Position numbers and translations under genes: made by a program. From NCBI GenBank assembly GCA_030430205.1, contig JAUIGE010000002.1, positions 186,001-250,000 of the forward strand: a DNA stretch of 64,000 nt. The letters are read 5' to 3'. Of this stretch, positions 16,822 to 25,457 are shown in pieces (the first letter of the stretch is position 1; every line of letters begins with the position of its first letter). The stretch is from Bacteroidia bacterium (GTDB lineage: Bacteria > Bacteroidota > Bacteroidia > J057). The notes under the pieces were generated by a model, which saw only the letters and a program-made list of their open reading frames with translations, was not told the DNA's origin and did no database searches.

Positions 16822-19080
16822 TCACCTCCCAAATCGCAGCAAAAGCAGCGGCAGCATCACCAAATCCGCCAGCACTGCCAGGAGCAGCGTCAAACTCACC
16901 AACTCGCCCGTCAAAATCGTCCCTTTAAAGTCCGATGTCATCAGGATCAAAAATCCTGAAGAAATGATCAGCGAAGTGATGATGATGGCTTTTCCTGTGG
17001 ACAAAAACGTCCTCCGAATGGCAAAAGGAAGGCTTTTGCCTTTGTCCAGCTCCAACTTCAGTCGGGCGATGAAGTGAATGGTATCGTCCACGGCGATGCC
17101 AAAAGCAATGGTGAAAATGACGGCTGTCGCCATATTTAAGGAAATGCCCAGGTAGCCGATGATGCCCAAAATCATCAGGAGCGGGAAGACATTGGGGATC
17201 AGTGAAAGCAGCACCATTTTCAGCGAGCGAAAAAGCAGGCCCATCAGCAGGCCTACGAGGCCCAGCGCCATTAGCAAACCGCTGAGCATATTGTAAGTCA
17301 CCACTTCGTGGCTGCGGTCCACCATCTCGGCTATGCCGGAGACCCGCACTTCCAGCCGGGAAGTGTCGATGTGGCTATCGACATAAGCGCTGAGCGCTTC
17401 ATTTTTGCGCTTCGCGACCTCACTCCCCCAGTCCGGCACGCTGCCGGTGATGCGCGCCAGCCGCCTGCCATCCGCCAGTATCTTGCGCAGCGAGGCACTG
17501 TCAGAAAATGACAGCAACATCCCTTGCAGATATGCCAGAGAAGAGTCATCCGGAGGGATATGATAATATTCGGCCTGGCCGCGATGCAGGGCGCTGTTGG
17601 CGCCTTTGAGCATGCTGCTGATCGAATAGGGCCTGTTTAGGCCATATTCATCCATCAAAAAGCTGTCAATGCGGGCAGCCTGGCGGCTCAGATCAAGATC
17701 AGACAGGCTTTCGTCAGCATTTTTTACCCTGATACTCAGCGCAAAAGGCCGCACCCCGCCAAAGTGTTTTTCAAAAAAATCTATATGTGAAACCTGCAAG
17801 TCGCTGTCTTTGAGGTCTTTGCCAAAATAATTGTGCACACGGGTCAGGCTCGCCCCAATGATAGCCAGCAAGATCAGCAGCAGGCAGAGCATTTCCAAAG
17901 GCCTTCTTCTTCTGAGGATAAAGGCTAATAAGCGATGTAGGTGGCGCGGCCAAAACAATTGGCTTTCTTTGGCGATGCTGTTTGTCGGTGGCGGAAAAAG
18001 CACAATCAGGGGCGGCAGCACCATATAGGTCAGCAAAAAGGCGATCATGACGCCGAGGCCCGCGAAAAGCCCCAATTGCTGCAAAGGCGCAATGTCGGAG
18101 ACATACAGACTCAACAGCCCGATGGCTGTGGTCACCGATGTCAACAAAGTTGCCAGCCCCACTTCCTTTACAGTAGCCTGCAAGGCCGCAGGAGAAGACT
18201 TTCCTTCCCGCCTTTCACCCAGATATTTGCTCAGCAGATGCACCACATCCGAGGTCGCCACCACAAACATGATGGAGGGCAGCAGCACGGTCATCACATT
18301 GACTGGTACCCGAAAAGCGGTCATCAGACCCATCGCCCAGATGCCAGCCAGCGCTACCACGGCCAGAGGGACCAGCACGCCCCAAAGCGAGCGAAAAGTT
18401 AAATACAAAAACAGGATCACCAGAAGTGATGCCATCACACTGAAAAGGATCAGTTCAAACTGGATTTTTTGGATGCTCGCAGTATGCGACGGCAGGTACC
18501 CACTGAGGTGGGTTTCGTCAAAAGCGGCTTTCGTCAGCGCTTCTTCCAACTGCATCAACAGGCTGTCGCCTCTTTCACTTTGAGCCAGATGGGGCTCAAT
18601 GCGCAGGTACATACAGGTGGCTTTGCCGCCTTCGCTGTAGTAGTTGTGCCGAAAGGGCGGCAGGGAAAAAAGAAGAGCAGAATCCTCCGCATAGCGTTCC
18701 GGCTGGTCAAAGTGTACCAAAGGAACTTCCTTCCGATACCCCAATCCATAGACTTTCAGCCATTTCAGATTTGTCAGGGAACTCACCTCATAGACCGCCG
18801 GGAGAGCTGCCATATCTTTTCCAAAAGCATCCAACTTGCGTAAAAAAGCCTCCTGAAAAAGTCCTTTTTCATTGTAAATCCCCACAGCGAGGTATTCTTC
18901 ATCGCTCGAAAAACTATCCTGAAATGCCTGATAATGCGCCAGTTGCGGATCATTTTTGGGGAAAATGCTTTCCATCCTGTAGTCGAAATGTGTCCGACTC
19001 AGCAAAAAATAGCCCAGCAGTCCGCTGATGAGGATGACAATAAGGAGGAGAATGCGGCTGTTTTGGGGGGTGAAATTCAT
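16822..19080 (-). CDS. RND superfamily (MMPL/Patched-type) exporter
   Basis: 752 residues with a duplicated membrane architecture. TM1 lies near residues 9-28, a large periplasmic loop follows, then TM2-6 (~215-365), TM7 (~385-405), a second loop, and TM8-12 (~600-750). MMPL/HpnN-like signatures include the IMFVVATSDVVHLLSKY segment of the first half and AFGIAVDDTIHFIARL of the second, where paired acidic residues typical of proton-coupled RND transport sit. Likely cargo is a lipid or hydrophobic molecule; the neighbours do not identify it. It stands alone on the minus strand, bounded on both sides by direct copies of an interspersed repeat. Confidence 0.88.
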   Translation of the reverse strand: MNFTPQNSRILLLIVILISGLLGYFLLSRTHFDYRMESIFPKNDPQLAHYQAFQDSFSSDEEYLAVGIYNEKGLFQEAFLRKLDAFGKDMAALPAVYEVSSLTNLKWLKVYGLGYRKEVPLVHFDQPERYAEDSALLFSLPPFRHNYYSEGGKATCMYLRIEPHLAQSERGDSLLMQLEEALTKAAFDETHLSGYLPSHTASIQKIQFELILFSVMASLLVILFLYLTFRSLWGVLVPLAVVALAGIWAMGLMTAFRVPVNVMTVLLPSIMFVVATSDVVHLLSKYLGERREGKSSPAALQATVKEVGLATLLTSVTTAIGLLSLYVSDIAPLQQLGLFAGLGVMIAFLLTYMVLPPLIVLFPPPTNSIAKESQLFWPRHLHRLLAFILRRRRPLEMLCLLLILLAIIGASLTRVHNYFGKDLKDSDLQVSHIDFFEKHFGGVRPFALSIRVKNADESLSDLDLSRQAARIDSFLMDEYGLNRPYSISSMLKGANSALHRGQAEYYHIPPDDSSLAYLQGMLLSFSDSASLRKILADGRRLARITGSVPDWGSEVAKRKNEALSAYVDSHIDTSRLEVRVSGIAEMVDRSHEVVTYNMLSGLLMALGLVGLLMGLLFRSLKMVLLSLIPNVFPLLMILGIIGYLGISLNMATAVIFTIAFGIAVDDTIHFIARLKLELDKGKSLPFAIRRTFLSTGKAIIITSLIISSGFLILMTSDFKGTILTGELVSLTLLLAVLADLVMLPLLLLRFGR

Positions 19081-19142
19081 GGGAAAGAGGGGACGCTAAA
19101 TGAGCAAAAGCCAAATCTACATAATATCCTTTTCAAGCTCTT

Positions 19143-19172
19143 AAATCATAAAAATCTACGTGATCTGCATCC
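19143..19172 (+). repeat. Interspersed ATCATAA/ATCTGCGTC-type repeat, copy B
   Basis: A 30-bp copy beginning AAATCATAAAAA and ending GTGATCTGCATCC, in direct orientation relative to copy A at 16782. It occupies the gap between the divergent RND and DprE1-like genes. Confidence 0.75.
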
Positions 19173-19179
19173 ATCTTCT

Positions 19180-19187
19180 TAACTTTG
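19180..19187 (+). promoter_or_regulatory. Bacteroidota -7 box candidate (TAnnTTTG)
   Basis: TAACTTTG matches the Bacteroidota -7 consensus exactly and is followed after 4 bp by the ATG of the DprE1-like gene, giving a nearly leaderless mRNA. No convincing -33 TTTG was found. Confidence 0.35.
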
Positions 19188-19191
19188 CCAC

Positions 19192-20514
19192 ATGTCACAC
19201 AGCAATTGGGGCAATTACCCCATCACAGACGCGACCGAGCATCGCTTCCAACCGGGGATGAATCCCTCCGAACTCAATGGCTACTGGATACCCAGAGGCA
19301 TGGGCCGCTGCTATGGCGACTCTTCTCTGGGAGATAGCATGCTTTCTATTTTGCCCCTCAATCGCTTTTTGGCTTTTGATGAGACTACAGGCCTGCTGAA
19401 GGCAGAGGCAGGCGTGACCTATGCCGATCTGCTGGAGACTTTCGTGCCGAAAGGCTGGTTTCCGCCGGTCACGCCCGGCACCAAGTTTGTCAGCCTCGGA
19501 GGCGCTATCGCCTCGGATGTGCATGGCAAAAACCACCACAAGGAAGGTTCCCTTTCCAGCCATGTGCGCAGCTTTGAGCTGCTGCTGGCCGATGGCCGTA
19601 TCCTGCATTGCTCCCCTACAGAAAATGCACAGCTTTTTGAAGCCACCCTGGGTGGCATGGGCCTGACAGGCATGGTGCTCAATGTCACCCTTCAGATGAA
19701 GCCGATTGAGACTTCGCTGATCGCGCTGCATTCCATCAAAGCGAGAAACCTCGATGAGCTCATGGACCTTTTTGAGCAGTACAACCATGTCACCTATAGC
19801 GTCGCATGGATTGACTGCCTTTCCAAAGGAAATAAAATGGGGCGCAGCCACCTGACGGTCGGAGAGCATGCCAGCCTGGAGCAGATAGCAGGAACGAAAC
19901 ATGCCCAAAACCCTTTGAAGCTTCCGCCCAAAAAGGCGATTCCCATCCCCATATATTTCCCCAACTTTGCCCTCAACAACCTGACAATCAAGACCTTTAA
20001 TTTTCTCTATTACAACCGCCAGTTTAAGAAAGAGAAAAAAAGCTTTGTCCCTTATGAAGGCTTTTTCTATCCGCTGGATATGTTGCTGGACTGGAACCGC
20101 ATCTACGGCAAGCGGGGCTTCACGCAGTACCAATTTGTCATCCCGCCCGAAAACGGGCGTGAAGGCATGCGCGAGATCATGACCCGCATCGCCCAAAAAG
20201 GCCTCGGCTCTTTCCTCGCCGTACTCAAGACTTTTGGGCCCCAGGACAGCATGATGGGCTTTCCCACAAAAGGCTACACCCTGGCCCTCGACTTCCCCAT
20301 CACCAAAAAGCTGTTTCCTTTTTTGGATGAATTGGACGAACTTGTAGCCAGCTATGGCGGGCGCATCTACCTGACCAAGGATGTGCGCATGAAGCCCGAG
20401 ATGCTTGAGCAGACTTATCCTCGCCTGGGCGAGTTCAAGGCGCTCTTGAAGGAGCTTGATCCGCAGCAGCGGATCCGGTCGATGCAGTCGGAGCGACTGC
20501 GGATTCATGAATAA
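19192..20514 (+). CDS. FAD-binding oxidoreductase, DprE1-like (decaprenylphosphoryl-ribose oxidase family)
   Basis: 440 residues, no signal peptide. The N-terminal FAD-binding domain carries RGMGRCYGDSSLG, LLKAEAGVTYADLLE and the diagnostic PGTKFVSLGGAIASDVHGKNHH (the FAD-contacting DVHGKNHH stretch of DprE1 and related VAO-fold oxidases). The C-terminal part has GGRIYLTKD, matching the active-site Lys region of DprE1. In actinobacteria the partner DprE2 is a reductase that makes arabinose lipids; no DprE2-like gene is adjacent here, so the substrate is probably another polyprenyl-linked or free sugar. A 437-codon frame on the opposite strand is a codon-bias shadow. Confidence 0.85.
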   Translation: MSHSNWGNYPITDATEHRFQPGMNPSELNGYWIPRGMGRCYGDSSLGDSMLSILPLNRFLAFDETTGLLKAEAGVTYADLLETFVPKGWFPPVTPGTKFVSLGGAIASDVHGKNHHKEGSLSSHVRSFELLLADGRILHCSPTENAQLFEATLGGMGLTGMVLNVTLQMKPIETSLIALHSIKARNLDELMDLFEQYNHVTYSVAWIDCLSKGNKMGRSHLTVGEHASLEQIAGTKHAQNPLKLPPKKAIPIPIYFPNFALNNLTIKTFNFLYYNRQFKKEKKSFVPYEGFFYPLDMLLDWNRIYGKRGFTQYQFVIPPENGREGMREIMTRIAQKGLGSFLAVLKTFGPQDSMMGFPTKGYTLALDFPITKKLFPFLDELDELVASYGGRIYLTKDVRMKPEMLEQTYPRLGEFKALLKELDPQQRIRSMQSERLRIHE

Positions 20515-20518
20515 GAAT

Positions 20519-20603
20519 AGACGCAGATTCTCGCAGATGATTATGAGTTAATATGTTGCTTCTTTACATAATTTGGTCATAACAATCAGCGTAAATCAGC
20601 GTC
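20519..20603. repeat. Empty inverted-repeat unit of the ATCATAA/GCGTC family (copies C-left and C-right)
   Basis: The left arm (20519-20546, starting AGACGCAGATT) and the right arm (20574-20603, ending ATCAGCGTC) are related inverted repeats, separated by about 27 bp without coding capacity. Their layout matches the two ends of the GxxExxY element at 52792-53298 but without the gene, so the unit looks MITE-like. It lies between the DprE1-like and DksA-like genes. Confidence 0.7.
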
Positions 20604-20616
20604 AAAAACCAATCAA

Positions 20617-20955
20617 ATGACAGCGTCAGAAAAAGACCAAATCCGCCAAAAACTCATCGATACCATCGATAAGACCCAAAAAGAAATCATAGAGCTCCAG
20701 GAGCTCACCCAACCCATAGCCCCCGATAGTGCCATTGGCCGCATCAGCCGCATGGACGCCATCAACAACAAAAGCGTCAATGAGGCAGGTCTCCGAAAAA
20801 GCAAAACCAAGCTTGAAAAGCTTCAAAAAAGCCTGAGCCGTATTGACGAAGAAGACTTTGGCAGATGCAGCCGTTGCGGACAGGAAATCCAGGTCGGACG
20901 CATGCTATTTATGCCGGAAAGTAGCTGGTGTATTGCTTGCGCCCGCAAGGGGTGA
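20617..20955 (+). CDS. TraR/DksA family zinc-finger protein
   Basis: 112 residues. A helical coiled-coil N-terminal half (residues ~5-80) is followed by a C4 zinc finger, CSRCGQEIQVGRMLFMPESS then CIAC, as in TraR/DksA proteins. DksA-type proteins bind the RNA polymerase secondary channel and modulate initiation, often with ppGpp. The acidic coiled-coil tip residues are not the classical DxxDxA, so functional equivalence to DksA is uncertain. The ATG at 20617 follows the inverted-repeat unit by 13 bp, so this repeat makes up most of its leader. Confidence 0.85.
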   Translation: MTASEKDQIRQKLIDTIDKTQKEIIELQELTQPIAPDSAIGRISRMDAINNKSVNEAGLRKSKTKLEKLQKSLSRIDEEDFGRCSRCGQEIQVGRMLFMPESSWCIACARKG

Positions 20956-21026
20956 TTTTTTTTGAAGGCAGGAATCGCTACTTTTTGGTATCTTACGTAT
21001 ACCAGCCGCTGAGAAAAATCACATCT

Positions 21027-23933
21027 ATGAAAACTCAATTTTTCTGCTTTTTTTTCTGCCTTTCCATCCTCACTCCTGCCTTTGCGCAAAAAGTTGACAA
21101 CCAACTGATAAAGAGCCGGATTGAGCAATATAAAAACGACCCGAGGGGCCCATATCGGGACATCCGCTGGTTTTGCAAGGATGGCTCCACCCAGCCACCC
21201 AAAGAACCCTGCACCGAAAAAGGCGGTGTACAACGGGCCCGCTACAAAGATGAAATCATCAAACTGGGCGAAAGCAACCATGTCTACCTCGGGCAAATTC
21301 TGGCCACTACGCCCCATGATGATTTTTGGGATGCCACCAACTACAACTCCCGCCTCAAGCAATACCAGCTTGAAAAATACCTGCGAAGCATAGATGATGG
21401 CTGGGTTTTGCGCAAAGGCCAATTCTACCGCGGTGCTTACCAGATGGAAGATGAGGAAGCATGGGGCATTGAGTTTTTCAACTGGATTTTGGCGAAAGAT
21501 GAGGTGGTGAAAAGCCAATACTTCCTGCTGCGGCAGGCCATCAAAGACATCCCCCACAAGGGCGATGACAACAATACCATCGAGCTACGCGCCCTCTCCA
21601 AAAACATCGCTGATGTTTTTCCTTCTTTCATGGATTTGCGCGTGAAAATTCACGGCCAGCCAGAAATCTCCGACATCGCCAGGGTGAAGGATTTTAAAGC
21701 GAAAAATCAGGAAAAACTGAGTGCCGATCTCCAGAAAAAGCTCGATCAGCTGATCGCCAGCATGGAAGAAGTCTACAAGCCTGTAGATTTGAATAGCCTG
21801 AATCAGTTTTTGAAAAACGTGCCCAAAGAAAGCGCCATCGCCAAATCTTTGGCAAGCTATATTGAAGGCTTTCAAAGCAGCAATAGCGGCCCCGCCCGCG
21901 TCATGGCCACAGCCGAGAGAATGGCTGAAATCCGTCAGGAAATCCTGAACGTCAAAGGCAAAAAAGCGCGGCTCGCGCTCATGGACCTCTCCAACGCCCT
22001 CGAAGATATCTTTTTCGTCGAGATCAACGAATGGCAGCCTAAAACACTGCAAGAGGCCTCCGAAAAGATTTGCTTCACAGCTACGGCTACCGTGGGTACA
22101 GGCTTTGTAGAGTCCTGGGAGTGGGATGAAATCAGCAAAAGCCTGGCTATTCCCGAAGGAGAGGACATCTCTCTCAACGAACTCAACGCTTTTCTGGAAA
22201 GCGCCCGCAGCCTGATCGAGTGGGGGACAGGCATGGTGAATGGAACCTATAAAGATGTGGTGACGCTTTATGGCGCTTTTGAGCCCATGGCCTACGGCTT
22301 TTACGATGACCGCATCCGCTCATCGGCTCTTTTGCCCCTGGGCAATGTGGTCGGCGAACTCGGCGATTTTATCGCCCGGGAATCTAACCTTACCCATAGC
22401 ATGATGGACATCCCCAACTCCAGCTCCCTGCGCGGATTGAATCCGGGTTTTGCGCTGGGAGAGCTGGTGGTCGTAGATAAAAACGAAGAGGAAGTCGAAG
22501 TGTCGAACAACAAAATTTACATTTTCAACCATCCTCCTTCCGACCTCAAACCGGTCGCCGGTATCCTGACCGTCACTGAAGGAAACATGGTTTCCCATGT
22601 GCAACTGCTCGCGCGTAACCTCGGCATCCCCAATGCCGTGCTCAGCTTGCAAAACATGGAGTCACTGAAGAAATACGCAGGGCAAAAAGTCTTTTTTGCC
22701 GTCTCAAATAAAGGCACCGTGCTCATGAAAGCAGAAAAAGACATGAGTGCTGCCGAGAAAGAATTGTTTGCGGTAAAAAAGCGCAGCGAGGAGCGAATCA
22801 CCGTTCCTGTTGAAAAAATAGATCTCAGGCAGGCTACTATCCTCAATATGCGGGAGGTAGACGCCTCCTTTTCGGGCAAGGTCTGCGGCCCCAAGGCCGC
22901 GAACCTCGGCCAGTTGAAGCAGATGTTTCCCGACCAGGTGGTCGAGGGCATCGTGCTGCCATTTGGCATCTTTCGCGCCCATCTCGACCAGGCGATGCCT
23001 GGACAAAACGGGAGCTACTGGGACTTCCTGACGGCCACATTTGCCGAGGCAAAGGATATGCAAGCCAGGGGCAGCAGCGAGCAGGAAGTGGAGGTATTCA
23101 CCATGGATGAGCTGGCCAAACTGCGCGATGCCATCCAAAAAATGGAGCTTCTGCCTTCTTTCCTGGCAGAATTGGAAAAAGGCTTTGTAGACATTTTGGG
23201 AGACAAAATGGGCAAAGTGCCCGTCTTTTTGCGCAGCGATACCAATATGGAAGACCTGAAGGAGTTTACAGGCGCAGGCCTGAATCTCACGCTATTCAAT
23301 ATAGTAGACAAAACCAAAATCATCCAGGGCATCAAGGACGTTTGGGCTTCGCCCTATACAGAGCGCAGCTTCAAATGGCGGCAGCGCTACCTGCTCAATC
23401 CTGAAAATGTTTTTCCTTCTATCCTGATCATCCCCAGCGTGGATGTAGAGTACTCAGGGGTGATGATCACCAAGGGAATCCCCACGGCCGATGGCCGTGA
23501 TGTCACGATCGCTTTCAGCCGGGGCGCCGGAGGCGCCGTGGACGGACAGGCAGCAGAGTCTTATCTGCTGCACCATAGCGGCGAAGACCGCCTGCTCTCG
23601 CCCGCCCGCGAGCCGGGTTTCAGGCGACTGCCTGCGACAGGCGGTACGCAGACCCGCTATACCACTTTTGACAAAGCCATCCTCAATCCCAAAAATCTCT
23701 ACGACATTCGCCTGCTGGCTTACAATATGCACCAGGAGGTGCCCAAAGCTACCGGCGCAGAGAATCAGGGACCCTATGATGTGGAGTTGGGTTTTGAGGA
23801 AGACAAAGTCTGGCTCTTTCAGATTCGGCCTTTTGTCGAAAACAAAAATGCAATGAGCTCTGCCTACCTGGAAAGCATTTCCCCCAGAGTGGATGGACAG
23901 AAACGGATTTCGCTTAAGCAGGAGATTCGATAA
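21027..23933 (+). CDS. Exported glucan-water-dikinase-like PEP/pyruvate-binding enzyme
   Basis: 968 residues from the ATG at 21027, chosen because it starts a clean signal peptide (MKTQFFCFFFCLSILTPAFA, then Q). Residues ~20-480 are unrecognised and mostly helical. Next comes a swivelling phosphohistidine domain with EGNMVSHVQLLARNLGIPN (His524), and residues ~620-955 form an ATP-binding domain of the PPDK N-terminal type: CGPKAANLGQL, VLPFGIF and RSDTNMEDLKEFTGAGL. This domain order and the EDL..F.GAGL motif match starch/glucan water dikinases rather than PEP synthase. The export signal is odd, because ATP is not normally available in the periplasm. Alternatively, the domain uses another donor or is binding-only. 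Confidence 0.75.
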   Translation: MKTQFFCFFFCLSILTPAFAQKVDNQLIKSRIEQYKNDPRGPYRDIRWFCKDGSTQPPKEPCTEKGGVQRARYKDEIIKLGESNHVYLGQILATTPHDDFWDATNYNSRLKQYQLEKYLRSIDDGWVLRKGQFYRGAYQMEDEEAWGIEFFNWILAKDEVVKSQYFLLRQAIKDIPHKGDDNNTIELRALSKNIADVFPSFMDLRVKIHGQPEISDIARVKDFKAKNQEKLSADLQKKLDQLIASMEEVYKPVDLNSLNQFLKNVPKESAIAKSLASYIEGFQSSNSGPARVMATAERMAEIRQEILNVKGKKARLALMDLSNALEDIFFVEINEWQPKTLQEASEKICFTATATVGTGFVESWEWDEISKSLAIPEGEDISLNELNAFLESARSLIEWGTGMVNGTYKDVVTLYGAFEPMAYGFYDDRIRSSALLPLGNVVGELGDFIARESNLTHSMMDIPNSSSLRGLNPGFALGELVVVDKNEEEVEVSNNKIYIFNHPPSDLKPVAGILTVTEGNMVSHVQLLARNLGIPNAVLSLQNMESLKKYAGQKVFFAVSNKGTVLMKAEKDMSAAEKELFAVKKRSEERITVPVEKIDLRQATILNMREVDASFSGKVCGPKAANLGQLKQMFPDQVVEGIVLPFGIFRAHLDQAMPGQNGSYWDFLTATFAEAKDMQARGSSEQEVEVFTMDELAKLRDAIQKMELLPSFLAELEKGFVDILGDKMGKVPVFLRSDTNMEDLKEFTGAGLNLTLFNIVDKTKIIQGIKDVWASPYTERSFKWRQRYLLNPENVFPSILIIPSVDVEYSGVMITKGIPTADGRDVTIAFSRGAGGAVDGQAAESYLLHHSGEDRLLSPAREPGFRRLPATGGTQTRYTTFDKAILNPKNLYDIRLLAYNMHQEVPKATGAENQGPYDVELGFEEDKVWLFQIRPFVENKNAMSSAYLESISPRVDGQKRISLKQEIR

Positions 23934-23960
23934 ATGAAAGCAAGAATAAGGAGGCTACTC

Positions 23961-23991
23961 TTGATTTTTTTTCAGAAAGTTGTTACTTTTT
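23961..23991 (+). promoter_or_regulatory. Promoter candidate for the serine hydrolase gene
   Basis: TTG at 23961 and TACTTTTT at 23984, with a 20-bp spacer, approximate the Bacteroidota TTTG-N19-TAnnTTTG promoter. It lies 44 bp before the ATG at 24035. Confidence 0.35.
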
Positions 23992-24034
23992 TGTGAGCTA
24001 AGCGTCTCTTATTCAATTTTTTAACCAACGGATT

Positions 24035-25339
24035 ATGTCTATAAAATTTCGTCTTTTGGCTTTGGTGTTTTTGATCAGTCCCCTGGTAGAAATATCAGCC
24101 TATCCTATAGATGGCTACCTGCTGACCGGCATACGCCGGCTGTTGCGGCTGGAGCGCATCACCAAAGGCGAAATCAAAGATACACCGCCCATCAAGGGTG
24201 CGATGAAGTCCATTCATGACATCAAGCTGCACCTCTACCAGACTAATCGGGGAGATAGCCTGTTTCTGGCAACCATAGGTGACACCCTGATGACGGCAAA
24301 TTTGCCAGCGGTTGACCCTGAATTTCAAAAATCGCTGAATGCGCTTTTCCCCAACCTGCACGAAAGCTATTCGATCAGCCTGATGGACATCACGCCCGGA
24401 CGTCCGATACGCTATGCCTCGCGGCAGGAAGACAGGGGCTTTCAGCCCGGCAGTGTCGGCAAGCTGGCCGTGATCAGCGGCCTGTTTTGCGAGCTGGAAA
24501 ATATTTTTCCAGATTCATTTGCCTTGCGGCAGGACCTGATGAGAAAGCGCATGGTCAAGGGAGGCGCATGGGCTGTCTATGACGAGCATACCGTGCCTTT
24601 TTACGATCCTGAAACCGGCAACTTTTTCAAAAGACAAGTACAGGAAAAAGATGTTTTTTCCCTCTATGAGTGGGCGGATCACATGCTCTCTGTGAGCAAC
24701 AATGGCGCAGCCAGCGTGGTCTGGCGGGAAGCCATTTTGATGCGGGTTTTTGGTAAAAAATATTTGGAGCTGACGGAAGCCGAAGCCAACGAATATTTTA
24801 AAACCACCCCCAAATCTCAGCTTTCGGAGATCGCCAATTCTGTGGTCAATGAGCCCCTGCGGGCGCTGGGGATCACTGAAAATGAGTGGCGCCTGGGGCT
24901 GCTCTTTACACGCGGAGCCTCTAATGTTGTTCCGGGTAAAGGCGGAAGCATAGGCACGCCCAGAGGGCTGATGAAGTGGATGGTAGCGCTGGAAAGCGGC
25001 CGCCTGATAGATCCGGCCTCCAGCCTGGAAATCAAGCGCCTGATGTATATGACGGACCGCAGGATTCGCTATGCTGCGAATGCCAGCCTCAAAGATGCCG
25101 CCGTCTATTTTAAGTCAGGAAGCTTGTACAAATGCGACCGCAGCACCATGCCCAACTGTGGCAAATACATGGGCAATGTGACAAATTACATGAACTCTGT
25201 TGCCATCATCGAGCATGGAGACAGCACCGTATATATGGTGGCTTTGATGACCAATGTATTGAGGAAAAACTCCAATATTGACCACAATGCATTGGCTGGA
25301 AAAGTTGATAAACTGGTAACAAACTATTCTCCTAAGTAG
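24035..25339 (+). CDS. Exported penicillin-binding/beta-lactamase-fold serine hydrolase
   Basis: 434 residues with an N-terminal signal (LALVFLISPLVEISA). The serine beta-lactamase-like fold is shown by SVGK (nucleophile Ser140 and Lys143), SNN in MLSVSNNGA (SxN motif) and KSG in VYFKSGSL (KTG-like motif). The length exceeds class A beta-lactamases (about 290), with an extra N-terminal region of ~100 residues. The sequence around TRGASNVVPGKGGSIGTPRGLMKWM is typical of Bacteroidota class-A-like hydrolases of unknown substrate. It could be a D,D-peptidase or esterase rather than a resistance enzyme. It is preceded by a promoter-like sequence. Confidence 0.75.
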   Translation: MSIKFRLLALVFLISPLVEISAYPIDGYLLTGIRRLLRLERITKGEIKDTPPIKGAMKSIHDIKLHLYQTNRGDSLFLATIGDTLMTANLPAVDPEFQKSLNALFPNLHESYSISLMDITPGRPIRYASRQEDRGFQPGSVGKLAVISGLFCELENIFPDSFALRQDLMRKRMVKGGAWAVYDEHTVPFYDPETGNFFKRQVQEKDVFSLYEWADHMLSVSNNGAASVVWREAILMRVFGKKYLELTEAEANEYFKTTPKSQLSEIANSVVNEPLRALGITENEWRLGLLFTRGASNVVPGKGGSIGTPRGLMKWMVALESGRLIDPASSLEIKRLMYMTDRRIRYAANASLKDAAVYFKSGSLYKCDRSTMPNCGKYMGNVTNYMNSVAIIEHGDSTVYMVALMTNVLRKNSNIDHNALAGKVDKLVTNYSPK

Positions 25340-25457
25340 ACGTATTATAGCCGTTTCTTTTTTTGTACAGCGGTTCTTTTTTCAGATTCTTACAAAGCTT
25401 TTGTTTTGAAAGCAGAGTCTGTATGCCTTATAAATCAATCATAATTTTACATTATTT

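Noticed and set aside
19195-20508. Long open frame (437 codons) antiparallel to the DprE1-like gene
   Set aside because: It lacks any recognisable motif and mirrors the oxidoreductase frame, whose FAD signature is clear; a codon-bias shadow.
20928-21026. Upstream extension of the dikinase-like gene to 20928
   Set aside because: It would overlap the DksA-like gene and bury the signal peptide; the start at 21027 gives a clean signal.
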